Assembly: GCA_963782415.1 (NCBI GenBank)
Contig: CAWAJT010000008.1
Span: forward strand, 310,001-374,000
Origin: Bog-473 sp963782415
GTDB lineage: Bacteria; Actinomycetota; Acidimicrobiia; Acidimicrobiales; RAAP-2
Length of the DNA stretch: 64,000 nt
Direction: 5' to 3'
Part shown: in pieces, positions 28,744 through 35,667 of the stretch
Position numbering within the stretch: position 1 is the stretch's first letter
How the letters are laid out: each line of letters opens with the position of its first letter
Program-made: the position numbers and the translations under genes
Notes under the pieces: model-generated
What the model was told of the DNA's origin: nothing
The model's input: only the letters and a program-made list of their open reading frames with translations
Database searches by the model: none

Positions 28744-29070
28744 TTAGCCAGATGATTGCCCGCCACTGTAGTCATCTGAGTGCTCACCGAACAGTGGAGC
28801 TGGCGCACTCCACCACCAGCGTGGACCTCTGCTCATCGTCATTGGGAATCCCGGAAAGTCGTGTTGACCAAGCAGCGAGTGAGTGAGTGGCGTGAAGAAC
28901 CGGCGGGCCGTCAATTGTGGATCGTCGAGCGCCGCATGGCCGGGAAGCACGACAGCTGCAGGAATACCGGCAACCATGAGCTCTTGCACCGCATCCCGGG
29001 ACTCTCGGATGCGACACCACTCATCGCGGTCCTCTGGATCCACGGAGTCGAAGCCGAAGGAATACCCCAC
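28744..29070 (-). pseudogene. CaiB/BaiF family CoA-transferase, C-terminal fragment
   Basis: About 100 residues match the end of family III CoA-transferases: GIPAAVVLPGHAALDDPQL, then ARRFF, then GQHDFPGFPM and the terminal APLFGEHSDD. The N-terminal three quarters, including the catalytic Asp region, are absent. The fragment abuts the promoter/operator of the thioredoxin gene, so it was cut when this junction formed. No function expected. Confidence 0.55.
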
Positions 29071-29077
29071 AGGGTAT
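29062..29077. promoter_or_regulatory. CsoR/CstR-type operator upstream of thioredoxin
   Basis: ATACCC-CACA-GGGTAT, a perfect 6-bp inverted repeat with a 4-bp spacer. It overlaps a TATAGA -10-like hexamer (29075-29080) upstream of the thioredoxin gene. The same 16-bp pattern occurs at 31536, 35570 and 35601. The adjacent CsoR-family gene at 32761 is the obvious candidate repressor. Confidence 0.7.
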
Positions 29078-29122
29078 AGATGTTGTTTAGAGAAGACCGT
29101 GTGAAACTAGGAGGATGTGATC

Positions 29123-29494
29123 ATGGCGACCGTCAATCTGACGAGGGACAACTTTGAGCAAGTCGTGTCGACCAACGACACGGTGCTGGTGGACTTCTGG
29201 GCGTCGTGGTGTGGTCCGTGCCAGATCTTCGCCCCCGTGTTCGAGCGTGCCTCGGAGCAGCACCAAAACGTGGTCTTTGCCAAAATCGACACCGAAACCG
29301 AGCCGGAGTTGGCCCGAATGTTCGGGATCATGTCTATCCCAACCCTGATGGCGTTTCGCGACCAGGTTGTGGTGTATTCACAGCCCGGGGCATTGCCTGC
29401 CAGCTCATTGGAGGAGCTGGTCGAGAAAGTGGGCGCACTGGACATGGATGAGATCCATCGCAAAGTCGCCGAACAGGCGGCCGCGTTGACCTGA
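29123..29494 (+). CDS. trxA: thioredoxin
   Basis: 123 aa; ATG 29123 preceded by AGGAGG at the ideal distance, so the upstream GTG at 29117 is not the start. Standard single-domain thioredoxin with the active site WCGPC (Cys30 and Cys33) and the cis-proline in SIPTLM; the C-terminus extends about 15 residues beyond a minimal thioredoxin. It reduces disulfides and, in this setting, could release sulfide from protein or low-molecular-weight persulfides. The palindrome at 29062 suggests control by the persulfide-sensing repressor of this island. Confidence 0.92.
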   Translation: MATVNLTRDNFEQVVSTNDTVLVDFWASWCGPCQIFAPVFERASEQHQNVVFAKIDTETEPELARMFGIMSIPTLMAFRDQVVVYSQPGALPASSLEELVEKVGALDMDEIHRKVAEQAAALT

Positions 29495-29517
29495 CGGCGG
29501 ATCGAAGCCGCCACGTC

Positions 29518-30135
29518 CTAGTGAGGATTCGTAGCGGTCCCGGCGCTGAACCAGCTCCAGGGTTTCGGTCCCCGGGCATAGCGCTGCTCGACCCGCTGGT
29601 TCGTGAAGCCCGCCTCACGAACGAGCACTTCCGGCTCGCGCGTGAGATGGCAGCCACCGGCAAGGCGCCGTTGCCACGGCTCGAGTCGCCGTTGCCAGGC
29701 CGCCACGCCCGGATCCGGGGCGAGGCCGTGCTCGAGGAAATGCAATCGGGCGCCGGGGCGCATCACCCGGCGCAGCTCGGCCAGTGCCTGGGGGGCGTCT
29801 GGGATGGTGCACAACGTGAACGTCGACAGGGCGGCGTCGCAGCTGTCGACGTCAAGAGGGATGGACTGTCCGTCGAGGCCGATGTGTTCGACCGTCACCC
29901 CTGACCGCGACATCCGCTTGTCGGCCAGCTTGCGGGCGGCGGCCGCGGGCTCAACGGCTAGGACCACTTCGACATCCTGCGGGTAGAAGTCGCCGTTCAA
30001 GCCGGAGCCGAACCCGATCTCGACAACCCGTCCCGCCAGACCCTCGGTCACTGAGGCACGCCAGCGACGCAAGCCGCTGGTGCCGCAGGCCCGGTCGACC
30101 AGAAGGGGCAGGACCCGTTCACTGTAGAAGCCCAC
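29518..30135 (-). CDS. class I SAM-dependent methyltransferase
   Basis: 205 aa, GTG start at 30135. Motif I is VVEIGFGSGLN near residue 38, motif II an acidic EP after the second strand, and LSTFTLCTIPD corresponds to the post-I/motif IV region of UbiE/Coq5-type and thiol methyltransferases. The C-terminus is short and lacks a membrane anchor. As third gene of the rhodanese-TauE/SafE operon it might methylate a thiol or sulfide product, but the sequence alone does not identify the acceptor. Confidence 0.75.
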   Translation of the reverse strand: MGFYSERVLPLLVDRACGTSGLRRWRASVTEGLAGRVVEIGFGSGLNGDFYPQDVEVVLAVEPAAAARKLADKRMSRSGVTVEHIGLDGQSIPLDVDSCDAALSTFTLCTIPDAPQALAELRRVMRPGARLHFLEHGLAPDPGVAAWQRRLEPWQRRLAGGCHLTREPEVLVREAGFTNQRVEQRYARGPKPWSWFSAGTATNPH

Positions 30136-30210
30136 GCCGGGCAGGCTAATCGCCCACCCATTGAGGGCAACCCGTGCGACGGGAGCGATTTCTCTTCAAG
30201 CCCACATGGC

Positions 30211-31113
30211 TCAAAGCGATGCGGCTGAGCGGGCGAGCGTGTAGGTGGCGACGACGACGAGGAGCACAGTGAACCAGCGCAGTAGGGTCGGTGCCCGCGT
30301 TCGGCTGGACAGGTGGTTGCCGGCGACTGCGCCGAGCAGCCCGACGGCGGTGAACGGCACGGCGATGCGCCAGTCAACGCCAGTGGTCGCCAATCTCGAG
30401 GTCAGGGAAACGCCGCAGTTCACAGCGATGACCAAGAGTGACGTGCCGACGGCGATCGGCATCTCGAAGCCCAAGGCGAGAACGAGGGCGGGGACGATGA
30501 TGAAGCCTCCGCCGACCCCGAAGAACCCCGTCATGAATCCGACCACCGTTCCCGCCACGATCACCTTGGCCACAGTCGACATCCGAAGCCCAGCCACGGG
30601 TAGAAGTCCCGGGCTTTTGGTCGGATGGTCGTCGACCGCCGCGGTGTCGGAATGGCTCACGAGGCCCGGATCCGTTTTGGGTTGGTCGGTTGGGGTCGTA
30701 GGGCCGGACGAGGAGTTCATCGCAGACGCCGATGTCGCTGCGAAGAGGTCCTGCGATCGTGCTGTTACCCACATGCGCCATGCGGCGATCATCATGACCA
30801 CGGCAAACGCGGCGAGCAGGACCTCGGGGTTGACCGATCGGTTCAGCCGTGTGCCGAGCAGAGATCCGGCCACTCCGGCCAGGCTGAACCACAGGCCTGC
30901 GGCCACCCGAACGCGTCCGGCACGCCAATGACCGACCATGCCCCCGATGGCGGCGACGCCAACGATGACGAGCGACGTCGTGACCGCTTCTTTGGCGCCG
31001 AGTCCGACGACGTAGACCAAGGCGGGCACGGCCAGGATCGAACCGCCCCCGCCGAGGGCGCCGAGAGCGAGTCCGACCAGCAGCCCCAGCGGCAGAGTGA
31101 GGAGGAGCCTCAC
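30211..31113 (-). CDS. TauE/SafE (TSUP) family sulfite/anion exporter
   Basis: 300 aa with eight predicted membrane segments in two inverted halves. Each half starts with the TSUP signature: GLALGALGGGGSILAVPALVYV near the N-terminus and VGFMTGFFGVGGGFIIVPALVL in the middle. A hydrophilic loop rich in Ser, Thr, Asp and Pro (about residues 125-170) joins them. Start GTG 31113 overlaps the stop of the rhodanese gene (GTGA). TSUP members next to rhodanese and persulfide dioxygenase genes (for example in the staphylococcal cst operon) are thought to export sulfite or another sulfur oxyanion, which fits here. Confidence 0.88.
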   Translation of the reverse strand: MRLLLTLPLGLLVGLALGALGGGGSILAVPALVYVVGLGAKEAVTTSLVIVGVAAIGGMVGHWRAGRVRVAAGLWFSLAGVAGSLLGTRLNRSVNPEVLLAAFAVVMMIAAWRMWVTARSQDLFAATSASAMNSSSGPTTPTDQPKTDPGLVSHSDTAAVDDHPTKSPGLLPVAGLRMSTVAKVIVAGTVVGFMTGFFGVGGGFIIVPALVLALGFEMPIAVGTSLLVIAVNCGVSLTSRLATTGVDWRIAVPFTAVGLLGAVAGNHLSSRTRAPTLLRWFTVLLVVVATYTLARSAASL

Positions 31114-31475
31114 ATTGCTGAGCTGAGGTGCGCGTCGCCGGTCTCCAGGGGGAGCCCGGCAGAAGACCAGGCTTGCATTCCACCACGGAGATTCACGGCA
31201 TCGAACCCCGAGCGGACGAGGAGGGACGCTGCGATAGCCGAGCGGTTCCCCGACCGACAGATGACCACCACTCGTCGGTCCAAGGGGAGCGATGCGAGCC
31301 GGACCTCAAGCTGTCCAAGGGGGAAATGGAGGGCACCAGCGACGCGACCGGCCTGCCACGCGTCCGGTTCACGGACATCGAGGAGCGCCGCACCTTCATG
31401 CAGGAGAGCGTCGGCCTCCCGCGGGCTGACTTCGCCCTGGTCGCCATCCTCGTGCTTCCCTCGCCGCCAGGCCAT
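31110..31475 (-). CDS. single-domain rhodanese sulfurtransferase
   Basis: 121 aa if started at ATG 31475 (MAWRRGKHED), which has GGGAGG six bases upstream; the longer frame from 31526 lacks a ribosome-binding site. The rhodanese fold is clear: LLDVREPDAWQAG, then the active-site loop CRSGNRSA with the persulfide-carrying Cys, then NLRGGMQAW. It would move sulfane sulfur between thiosulfate, persulfides and thiols. It heads an operon with the TSUP exporter and methyltransferase, and is divergent from the rhodanese-dioxygenase fusion across the 31534 palindrome. Confidence 0.88.
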   Translation of the reverse strand: MAWRRGKHEDGDQGEVSPREADALLHEGAALLDVREPDAWQAGRVAGALHFPLGQLEVRLASLPLDRRVVVICRSGNRSAIAASLLVRSGFDAVNLRGGMQAWSSAGLPLETGDAHLSSAM

Positions 31476-31533
31476 TCGACCTCCCGACCTCCGAGCCTCC
31501 CTCTCGGGTGCTCGGGATCTGTCCATCTGAGGA

Positions 31534-31553
31534 ATATACCCCCTTGGGTATAT
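31534..31553. promoter_or_regulatory. CsoR/CstR-type operator in a divergent promoter
   Basis: ATATACCC-CCTT-GGGTATAT: a perfect 8-bp inverted repeat with 4-bp spacer, the longest of the four copies. A TATACT -10 hexamer for the rightward gene follows at 31557-31562, so a bound repressor would sit in the promoter. The site lies between the rhodanese-TSUP operon (leftward) and the rhodanese-persulfide dioxygenase-repressor operon (rightward), so it can control both. Confidence 0.8.
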
Positions 31554-31610
31554 GTTTATACTGTGTGGCAAACGAAGCGAGGCCAGTACGAGCCATTGAG
31601 GAGAGAGGCG

Positions 31611-32702
31611 ATGTACAGAGACGCCGAACCGGCCGAATTGGCCGCCAGACTGGGCACGTCAGACGAACCCCTCGTGGTGGACGTGCGAGAGCCTGACGAG
31701 TTCGCAGCCTGGTCCATCCCCGCCGCCGTCAACATCCCTCTGGGCGAGCTCGCCGGGCGCGTCTCGGAGCTACAGGCCGATCGTGAGGTGGTCACCGTGT
31801 GTGCTACCGGGAGCCGTTCGTCGTCAGCGGCTGAGATACTCAGCCGCACCGGGCGGAATGTGGCCAACCTCGCCGGCGGCATGGCCGGGTGGGCCACGAC
31901 CTACGACGCAGTGACTCTCGAATCCGACGAGGTGCGGGTCGTCCAGGTCCGTCGGCGCGGCAAAGGTTGCCTGTCCTATCTGGTAGGGGCGGGCGACGAG
32001 GCGTTTGTGGTCGACCCGTCCCTCGATACGGAGGTGTACTCCCGACTGGCCGACGAGCACGGGTGGCGGATCACGCGCGTGTTCGACACCCATCTCCATG
32101 CTGATCACTTGAGTGGCGCCCGCCTGCTGGCCGAGGCAGCGGATGCGTACTTGCACCTGAACCCGGCCGACCAATTCGAGTTCGCCTACGAGCCGCTCGG
32201 CGAGGAGGACCGCTTCAAGCTCCCCGGGGGCGTCGCGTTCCAAGTGACGGCCATCCACACTCCGGGCCACACCCGTGGTTCGTCTGTTTACCTCGTTGCC
32301 GACCGTTTCTTGCTGTCGGGTGACACGCTGTTCGTCGATAGTGTCGGTCGGCCGGATCTCGCCGAACGGGCCGAGGAGTTCGCCCACAACCTGTACCGTT
32401 CGCTGCACGAGAAGATACTGGCGCTGCCCGACAAGGCCCTGCTCCTCCCCGGCCACTACGGCGATCACGTCGTCGTCCGGCCGGACCGGCCCGTGAGCGC
32501 GACATTGGGCGAGCTGCGGCAAGCCCTTGCGCCTTTGTCATACGACGAGGAAGAGTTCGTCACGTGGGCAACTGCCCGATCCGCTCCGCGTCCTCCGAAC
32601 TACGTGAAGATCATCGAGGCCAACATGGGCCGCTCAGACGTGCCGCTCGCTGCGTTGCGCCAACTCGAGCTGGGTCCCAACCGGTGCTCAGTCTCGGCTT
32701 GA
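31611..32702 (+). CDS. rhodanese-persulfide dioxygenase (ETHE1-like) fusion
   Basis: 363 aa from ATG 31611, which follows GAGGAGAGAGGCG. Residues 1-100 form a rhodanese domain with active-site Cys64 in VCATGSRSSSA. From about residue 105 a metallo-beta-lactamase-fold persulfide dioxygenase follows: DTHLHADHLSGA (His161, His163, Asp165, His166), HTPGHTRGS, GDTLFVDSVGRPDL and LLPGHYGD. The iron enzyme oxidises glutathione/mycothiol-type persulfide to sulfite; the rhodanese domain can pass sulfane sulfur to or from it. Known fusions such as the Burkholderia PRF enzyme and CstB carry the dioxygenase first; here the rhodanese is N-terminal. The repressor gene follows 58 bp downstream. Confidence 0.9.
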   Translation: MYRDAEPAELAARLGTSDEPLVVDVREPDEFAAWSIPAAVNIPLGELAGRVSELQADREVVTVCATGSRSSSAAEILSRTGRNVANLAGGMAGWATTYDAVTLESDEVRVVQVRRRGKGCLSYLVGAGDEAFVVDPSLDTEVYSRLADEHGWRITRVFDTHLHADHLSGARLLAEAADAYLHLNPADQFEFAYEPLGEEDRFKLPGGVAFQVTAIHTPGHTRGSSVYLVADRFLLSGDTLFVDSVGRPDLAERAEEFAHNLYRSLHEKILALPDKALLLPGHYGDHVVVRPDRPVSATLGELRQALAPLSYDEEEFVTWATARSAPRPPNYVKIIEANMGRSDVPLAALRQLELGPNRCSVSA

Positions 32703-32760
32703 GGATGAAGGTCAATGATCCGACCGCAAAGTGGTTACACACGCAAGGACAGGAGAAACG

Positions 32761-33030
32761 ATGGAACTTCCCGAGAACGTCATCGAGGATGTCCGCAAGC
32801 GGCTGCATCGTGTGGTCGGGCAAGTCCAGGGCGTCGAGCGGATGCTCGATGAGGGTCGCGAGTGCCGGGACGTCGTGACCCAGTTGTCGGCCGCCACCAA
32901 AGCGCTCGAACAGGCCGGGTTCCGTTTAGTCGCAGCAGGTCTCACCTATTGCCTCGAGAACCCTGACGAAGCCGAGGCCGATGGCTACCCGATCGACGAA
33001 GTCCAAAAGATGTTCATGAAGCTCGCCTGA
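32761..33030 (+). CDS. CsoR/FrmR-family repressor, CstR-like (persulfide sensor)
   Basis: 89 aa, AGGAG upstream of ATG 32761. All-helical DUF156 protein: RLHRVVGQVQGVERMLDEG is the family signature. The ligand positions read Cys35 (ECRDVVTQ), Gly60 and Cys64 (LTYC). Copper-sensing CsoR has Cys-His-Cys at the matching positions (36/61/65 in M. tuberculosis CsoR). Loss of the His with both Cys kept is the pattern of CstR, which forms di-, tri- or tetrasulfide bridges with reactive sulfur species and then leaves DNA. Its neighbours are all sulfane-sulfur genes, and matching operators lie in three promoter regions nearby. Confidence 0.85.
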   Translation: MELPENVIEDVRKRLHRVVGQVQGVERMLDEGRECRDVVTQLSAATKALEQAGFRLVAAGLTYCLENPDEAEADGYPIDEVQKMFMKLA

Positions 33031-33032
33031 GG

Positions 33033-33230
33033 GTGAGCGTCGTTATGTTCACCGTGACCATCGCGATCACTGAGGACGCGGGGCAGGTCGCCCAACCCGA
33101 CGATATCCAGGGTCTCGGGACAATCGCTCCGTTCCTTGGCGGTGTGGCGGTGCCCGCCCGCATCGGCACCAGATCCCTGCGCCAGATCGACGCCGATCTG
33201 GAACTCGGATGGAGCTGGGGCGGCCACTGA
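33033..33230 (+). CDS. hypothetical small protein
   Basis: 65 aa from GTG 33033 or 61 aa from ATG 33045. The start lies 2 bp after the repressor stop and its TGA overlaps the DUF302 start (TGATG), so it sits in an operon as a real gene would. The sequence (FTVTIAITEDAGQ, then a hydrophobic-glycine stretch) matches no family I recognise. It could be the degraded remnant of a longer gene. Confidence 0.4.
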   Translation: MSVVMFTVTIAITEDAGQVAQPDDIQGLGTIAPFLGGVAVPARIGTRSLRQIDADLELGWSWGGH

Positions 33231-33619
33231 TGCGTTCTCTCGACGCCGTCGTGAACCAACCTCTCGAGCGCGTCGAAGGCGCGGTGCGCGCGGCGCTGGC
33301 TGCTCAGGGCTTCGGCGTGCTCACCGAGATCGATGTGGCCGCCACCTTCGAGGCGAAGCTCGGGGTCATCGGCCCGCCTCTCAAGATCCTCGGCGCGTGC
33401 AACCCGGCGCTGGCCCACCGGGCTCTGGAGATCGATCCGACGGTCGCTCTCGTGCTGCCCTGCAACGTCGTGCTGCGTGGGGACGGCCCTCGCACCTCCA
33501 TCTCCATCGCTGATCCACGTGCGCTTATGGACGAGCCGGCCTTCGCCGAACTGGCCGCAGACGCCGCGCATCGCATAGAGACCGCCCTTGGGTCGTTGAA
33601 CGACGGCGTCACCCCATAA
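33230..33619 (+). CDS. DUF302 domain protein
   Basis: 129 aa from ATG 33230, overlapping the previous stop by one base. The DUF302 signature is clear: ILGACNPALAHRAL...DP...ALVLPCNVVL. The cysteines in GACNP and LPCN are conserved in the family, whose structure (TT1751-type) is a small alpha/beta fold of unknown activity. DUF302 genes often accompany sulfur-oxidation, sulfane-sulfur and metal-stress genes in bacteria, in agreement with the neighbours. Last gene of the rightward operon, ending 16 bp from the convergent Nudix gene. Confidence 0.82.
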   Translation: MRSLDAVVNQPLERVEGAVRAALAAQGFGVLTEIDVAATFEAKLGVIGPPLKILGACNPALAHRALEIDPTVALVLPCNVVLRGDGPRTSISIADPRALMDEPAFAELAADAAHRIETALGSLNDGVTP

Positions 33620-33635
33620 GGCCGATCCGACCGCC

Positions 33636-34109
33636 TCAGACGGCGAGGCCGTGCGCGCGTAGGAAGGTCCGTTGCTCGGCGTGCATCTCGTCGGGGAGCC
33701 GGGAGAACCAGTCGAGTCGGTCCGGCACGGTTGTCAGCGCAGGGCCCTCGGAAGGTGCCAGGTGGGTGCGGAACGCCAGGCCTACGGGCCAGTCGAGACC
33801 GCGTCGGGCGTGACTCGGGTATTCGATGTAGCCGAGGAAGTCGTCGATGGCCACTTCCGCGCCGGTCTCGTCGAGCGCGACCCGGTGGACGGAATGGATG
33901 AGCGGCTCGGCGAAGCGGACAGTCCCGCCGGGCAGGTTCCACAGGCCGTCGCACGGACCGCCGATCCGACGGGCCAGCAGCACGCCCAGTTCCGAGCAGA
34001 CGACGACCTCGACGGTGAGCCGTGGCACCTTCTGGAAGATGGCCCGGTACTCCGACTCCGGAAGCGGTTCTGTCATTTCATGGTCAGGCGGCTCAGACAC
34101 CCATCTCAT
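33636..34109 (-). CDS. Nudix hydrolase with altered Nudix box
   Basis: 157 aa; ATG 34109 or ATG 34076. The Nudix fold is visible: VVVCSELGVLLARR, WNLPGGTVRFAE and HRVALDETGAEV. The consensus REUxEE is changed here to RVALDE, so one metal-binding Glu is lost and another is Asp; catalytic competence is uncertain. The closest pattern I recognise is the GDP-mannose mannosyl hydrolase-like group. It follows the MshC-like gene by 12 bp on the same strand and likely shares its transcript. Confidence 0.75.
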   Translation of the reverse strand: MRWVSEPPDHEMTEPLPESEYRAIFQKVPRLTVEVVVCSELGVLLARRIGGPCDGLWNLPGGTVRFAEPLIHSVHRVALDETGAEVAIDDFLGYIEYPSHARRGLDWPVGLAFRTHLAPSEGPALTTVPDRLDWFSRLPDEMHAEQRTFLRAHGLAV

Positions 34110-34121
34110 GCTCGAGGTCGG

Positions 34122-35288
34122 TCACCATGAGGGGTCCTCGACGTATTGCAGTCCCAAGAGGCGCGTGAGGTCGCGCAGTACTCTTCCGTGCGCCTCTTTG
34201 GCGACAGCGAGGGCCCGTGGGAGGTCCAGGTTCTCGAACATGGCCCGTTGCACTTCCTCGAAGGCCGCAGAGGATGCTCCGGGCTTCGTTTCGAGGCCCC
34301 GAAGTTCCTCGAGTTCGAGCTCGGCCCGGTCCAGCTCGGACTCTTCGAACCCCCAGGATTCGTGCCACGGCCGCGACAAGATCAGGTAACGGATCGCGGC
34401 TGCAGGCCAGCGTTCGAGCAGGTCATGGACGAACACCAGGTTGCCGGTCGACTTGGCCATCTTTTGGCCGCCCACCATGACGGTGCCCACGTGCATCCAG
34501 GAACGGGCGAAGGGCCGCACCCCGGTGAAGACCTCGGCTTGGGCGGCTTCATAGGCGTGGTGCGGGAACGCCAGATCGGCGCCGCCGGCATGCAGGTCCA
34601 CCGTGGCCCCGAAGGTCGTCAGGGCCATGGCTGTGCACTCAGCGTGCCAGCCGGGACGCCCCGCACCCCATGGGCTCGGCCAGGCTGGCTCGTCGCCGAT
34701 CGAGCGCACCCACAGCGCCGCATCGAGCGGGTCGTCCTTGTTCGGGTCGTCGGGATGGCCGCCACGTTCGGCCGCCAGCGATATCGCCTCGTCGCGGCTC
34801 AGTCCCGCTGTGTGATGGATCTCGCCGCCGCGGAAATAGACCGATCCGTTGCGCTCGTATGCGACCCCGCGGACCAAGAGTTCAACGGCCAGGGTGATGA
34901 CACCGTCGACGTGGTCGTGGGTCCGTGGCTCGAACGCCGGTCGAGAGATGCCCAGGAGATCCATGTCGTGCTCGAAGCGATACGACTGCTGGGTCGCCAA
35001 CGACTTCCACGGCACGCCCTGTTCCTTGGCCTGGACGAGCAGATGATCGTCGACGTCGGTGATGTTGCGGCACACCTCCACCGGGTGCCCGGTTAGGCGG
35101 AGGACCCGAGCGGCCATATCCGCCCACACGAATGTGGCTGCGTGACCCAGGTGTGTCGTGTCGTATGGGGTGATGCCGCAGACGTAGACCCGTCCGGTTC
35201 CCATCACGGGTAACCGGGCGCCGCCGATCTGCACGATGCCCTGCGCTCCGTCGCCCCATTCCACCTCGTTCAAAGAGCCATCGTCCAT
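34122..35288 (-). CDS. MshC-like cysteine ligase (class I aminoacyl-tRNA synthetase fold)
   Basis: 388 aa from ATG 35288. Catalytic-core features: VCGITPYDTTHLGHAATF with zinc Cys37 and the HIGH-like HLGH; Cys218 in GWHAEC and HH at 243-244 as further zinc ligands; KMAKS at 276-280. The ITPYD motif, the ERGGHPDDPNKDDPLDA segment and WPSPWGAGRPGW distinguish mycothiol ligase MshC from cysteinyl-tRNA synthetase (which has GPTVYD), and the length lacks the tRNA-binding C-terminus. MshC joins cysteine to GlcN-inositol in mycothiol synthesis. This copy may make mycothiol or a related thiol that accepts sulfane sulfur for the dioxygenase. A second, housekeeping mshC elsewhere cannot be excluded. 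Confidence 0.75.
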   Translation of the reverse strand: MDDGSLNEVEWGDGAQGIVQIGGARLPVMGTGRVYVCGITPYDTTHLGHAATFVWADMAARVLRLTGHPVEVCRNITDVDDHLLVQAKEQGVPWKSLATQQSYRFEHDMDLLGISRPAFEPRTHDHVDGVITLAVELLVRGVAYERNGSVYFRGGEIHHTAGLSRDEAISLAAERGGHPDDPNKDDPLDAALWVRSIGDEPAWPSPWGAGRPGWHAECTAMALTTFGATVDLHAGGADLAFPHHAYEAAQAEVFTGVRPFARSWMHVGTVMVGGQKMAKSTGNLVFVHDLLERWPAAAIRYLILSRPWHESWGFEESELDRAELELEELRGLETKPGASSAAFEEVQRAMFENLDLPRALAVAKEAHGRVLRDLTRLLGLQYVEDPSW

Positions 35289-35293
35289 CGCCG

Positions 35294-35533
35294 TCAAACT
35301 ACCTTGATCATTCCGAGCAACTGTTCGCGGGTCAACCTTGCTGATCTGGGGCCGAGCGTGGCGCGGCTGATGCCGCGGGCGACGCAAATTCCTTGAAGGC
35401 GGTCCACGTCCAGGGGTGAAGCTAGGGAGCGTCGCACCGAAGCTCGAGCTCTCTCATCAGGGCGCGCACAGAGGGTCAGGACCGAAGTGACGGGATCTCT
35501 CGTGCAGGTGGCGATCGGCGCTTCGAACATCAA
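35294..35533 (-). CDS. possible small protein upstream of the MshC-like gene
   Basis: An open frame of about 78 residues (MFEAPIATCTRDPVTSVL...REQLLGMIKVV) ends 5 bp before the MshC-like start and begins just inside the divergent operator region. No ribosome-binding site is evident and no family is recognised. It could be the first gene of the leftward operon or just the 5' leader of the ligase gene. Confidence 0.3.
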   Translation of the reverse strand: MMFEAPIATCTRDPVTSVLTLCARPDERARASVRRSLASPLDVDRLQGICVARGISRATLGPRSARLTREQLLGMIKVV

Positions 35534-35566
35534 TGGGGAATGGGATTCTCCCCGACATCTGAAAGG

Positions 35567-35596
35567 TTGATACCCCAGGGGGTACCATGCTACAGT
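35567..35596 (+). promoter_or_regulatory. promoter of the MMPL transporter
   Basis: TTGATA (35567-35572) and TACAGT (35591-35596) are separated by 18 bp, a plausible sigma-70-type promoter 70 bp before the MMPL start. One operator covers the -35 box and a second lies directly downstream of the -10 box. Confidence 0.55.
35570..35585. promoter_or_regulatory. CsoR/CstR-type operator 1 upstream of MMPL
   Basis: ATACCC-CAGG-GGGTAC, one mismatch from the ATACCC-N4-GGGTAT pattern. It overlaps the -35 box. Its centre is exactly 31 bp, three helical turns, from operator 2, so two repressor tetramers could bind the same DNA face. Confidence 0.7.
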
Positions 35597-35598
35597 GT

Positions 35599-35618
35599 AG
35601 ATACCCCCCTAGGTATCT
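35599..35618. promoter_or_regulatory. CsoR/CstR-type operator 2 upstream of MMPL
   Basis: The core ATACCC-CCCT-AGGTAT (35601-35616) has one mismatch to the shared pattern; read as AGATACC-N6-GGTATCT it is a perfect 7-bp inverted repeat. It sits at the expected transcription start of the MMPL gene. Confidence 0.65.
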
Positions 35619-35667
35619 GGCATCGGTCCCCCGGGCGTGGATGCTGGCCTGACAAAGGACGTTTCTC

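Larger units (their letters stand above)
28194..29061. other. intergenic boundary region
   Basis: Holds the second copies of the 24-bp and tRNA-like repeats and, on the minus strand, a CoA-transferase gene fragment (all listed separately). Nothing else coding is recognised. Confidence 0.5.
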
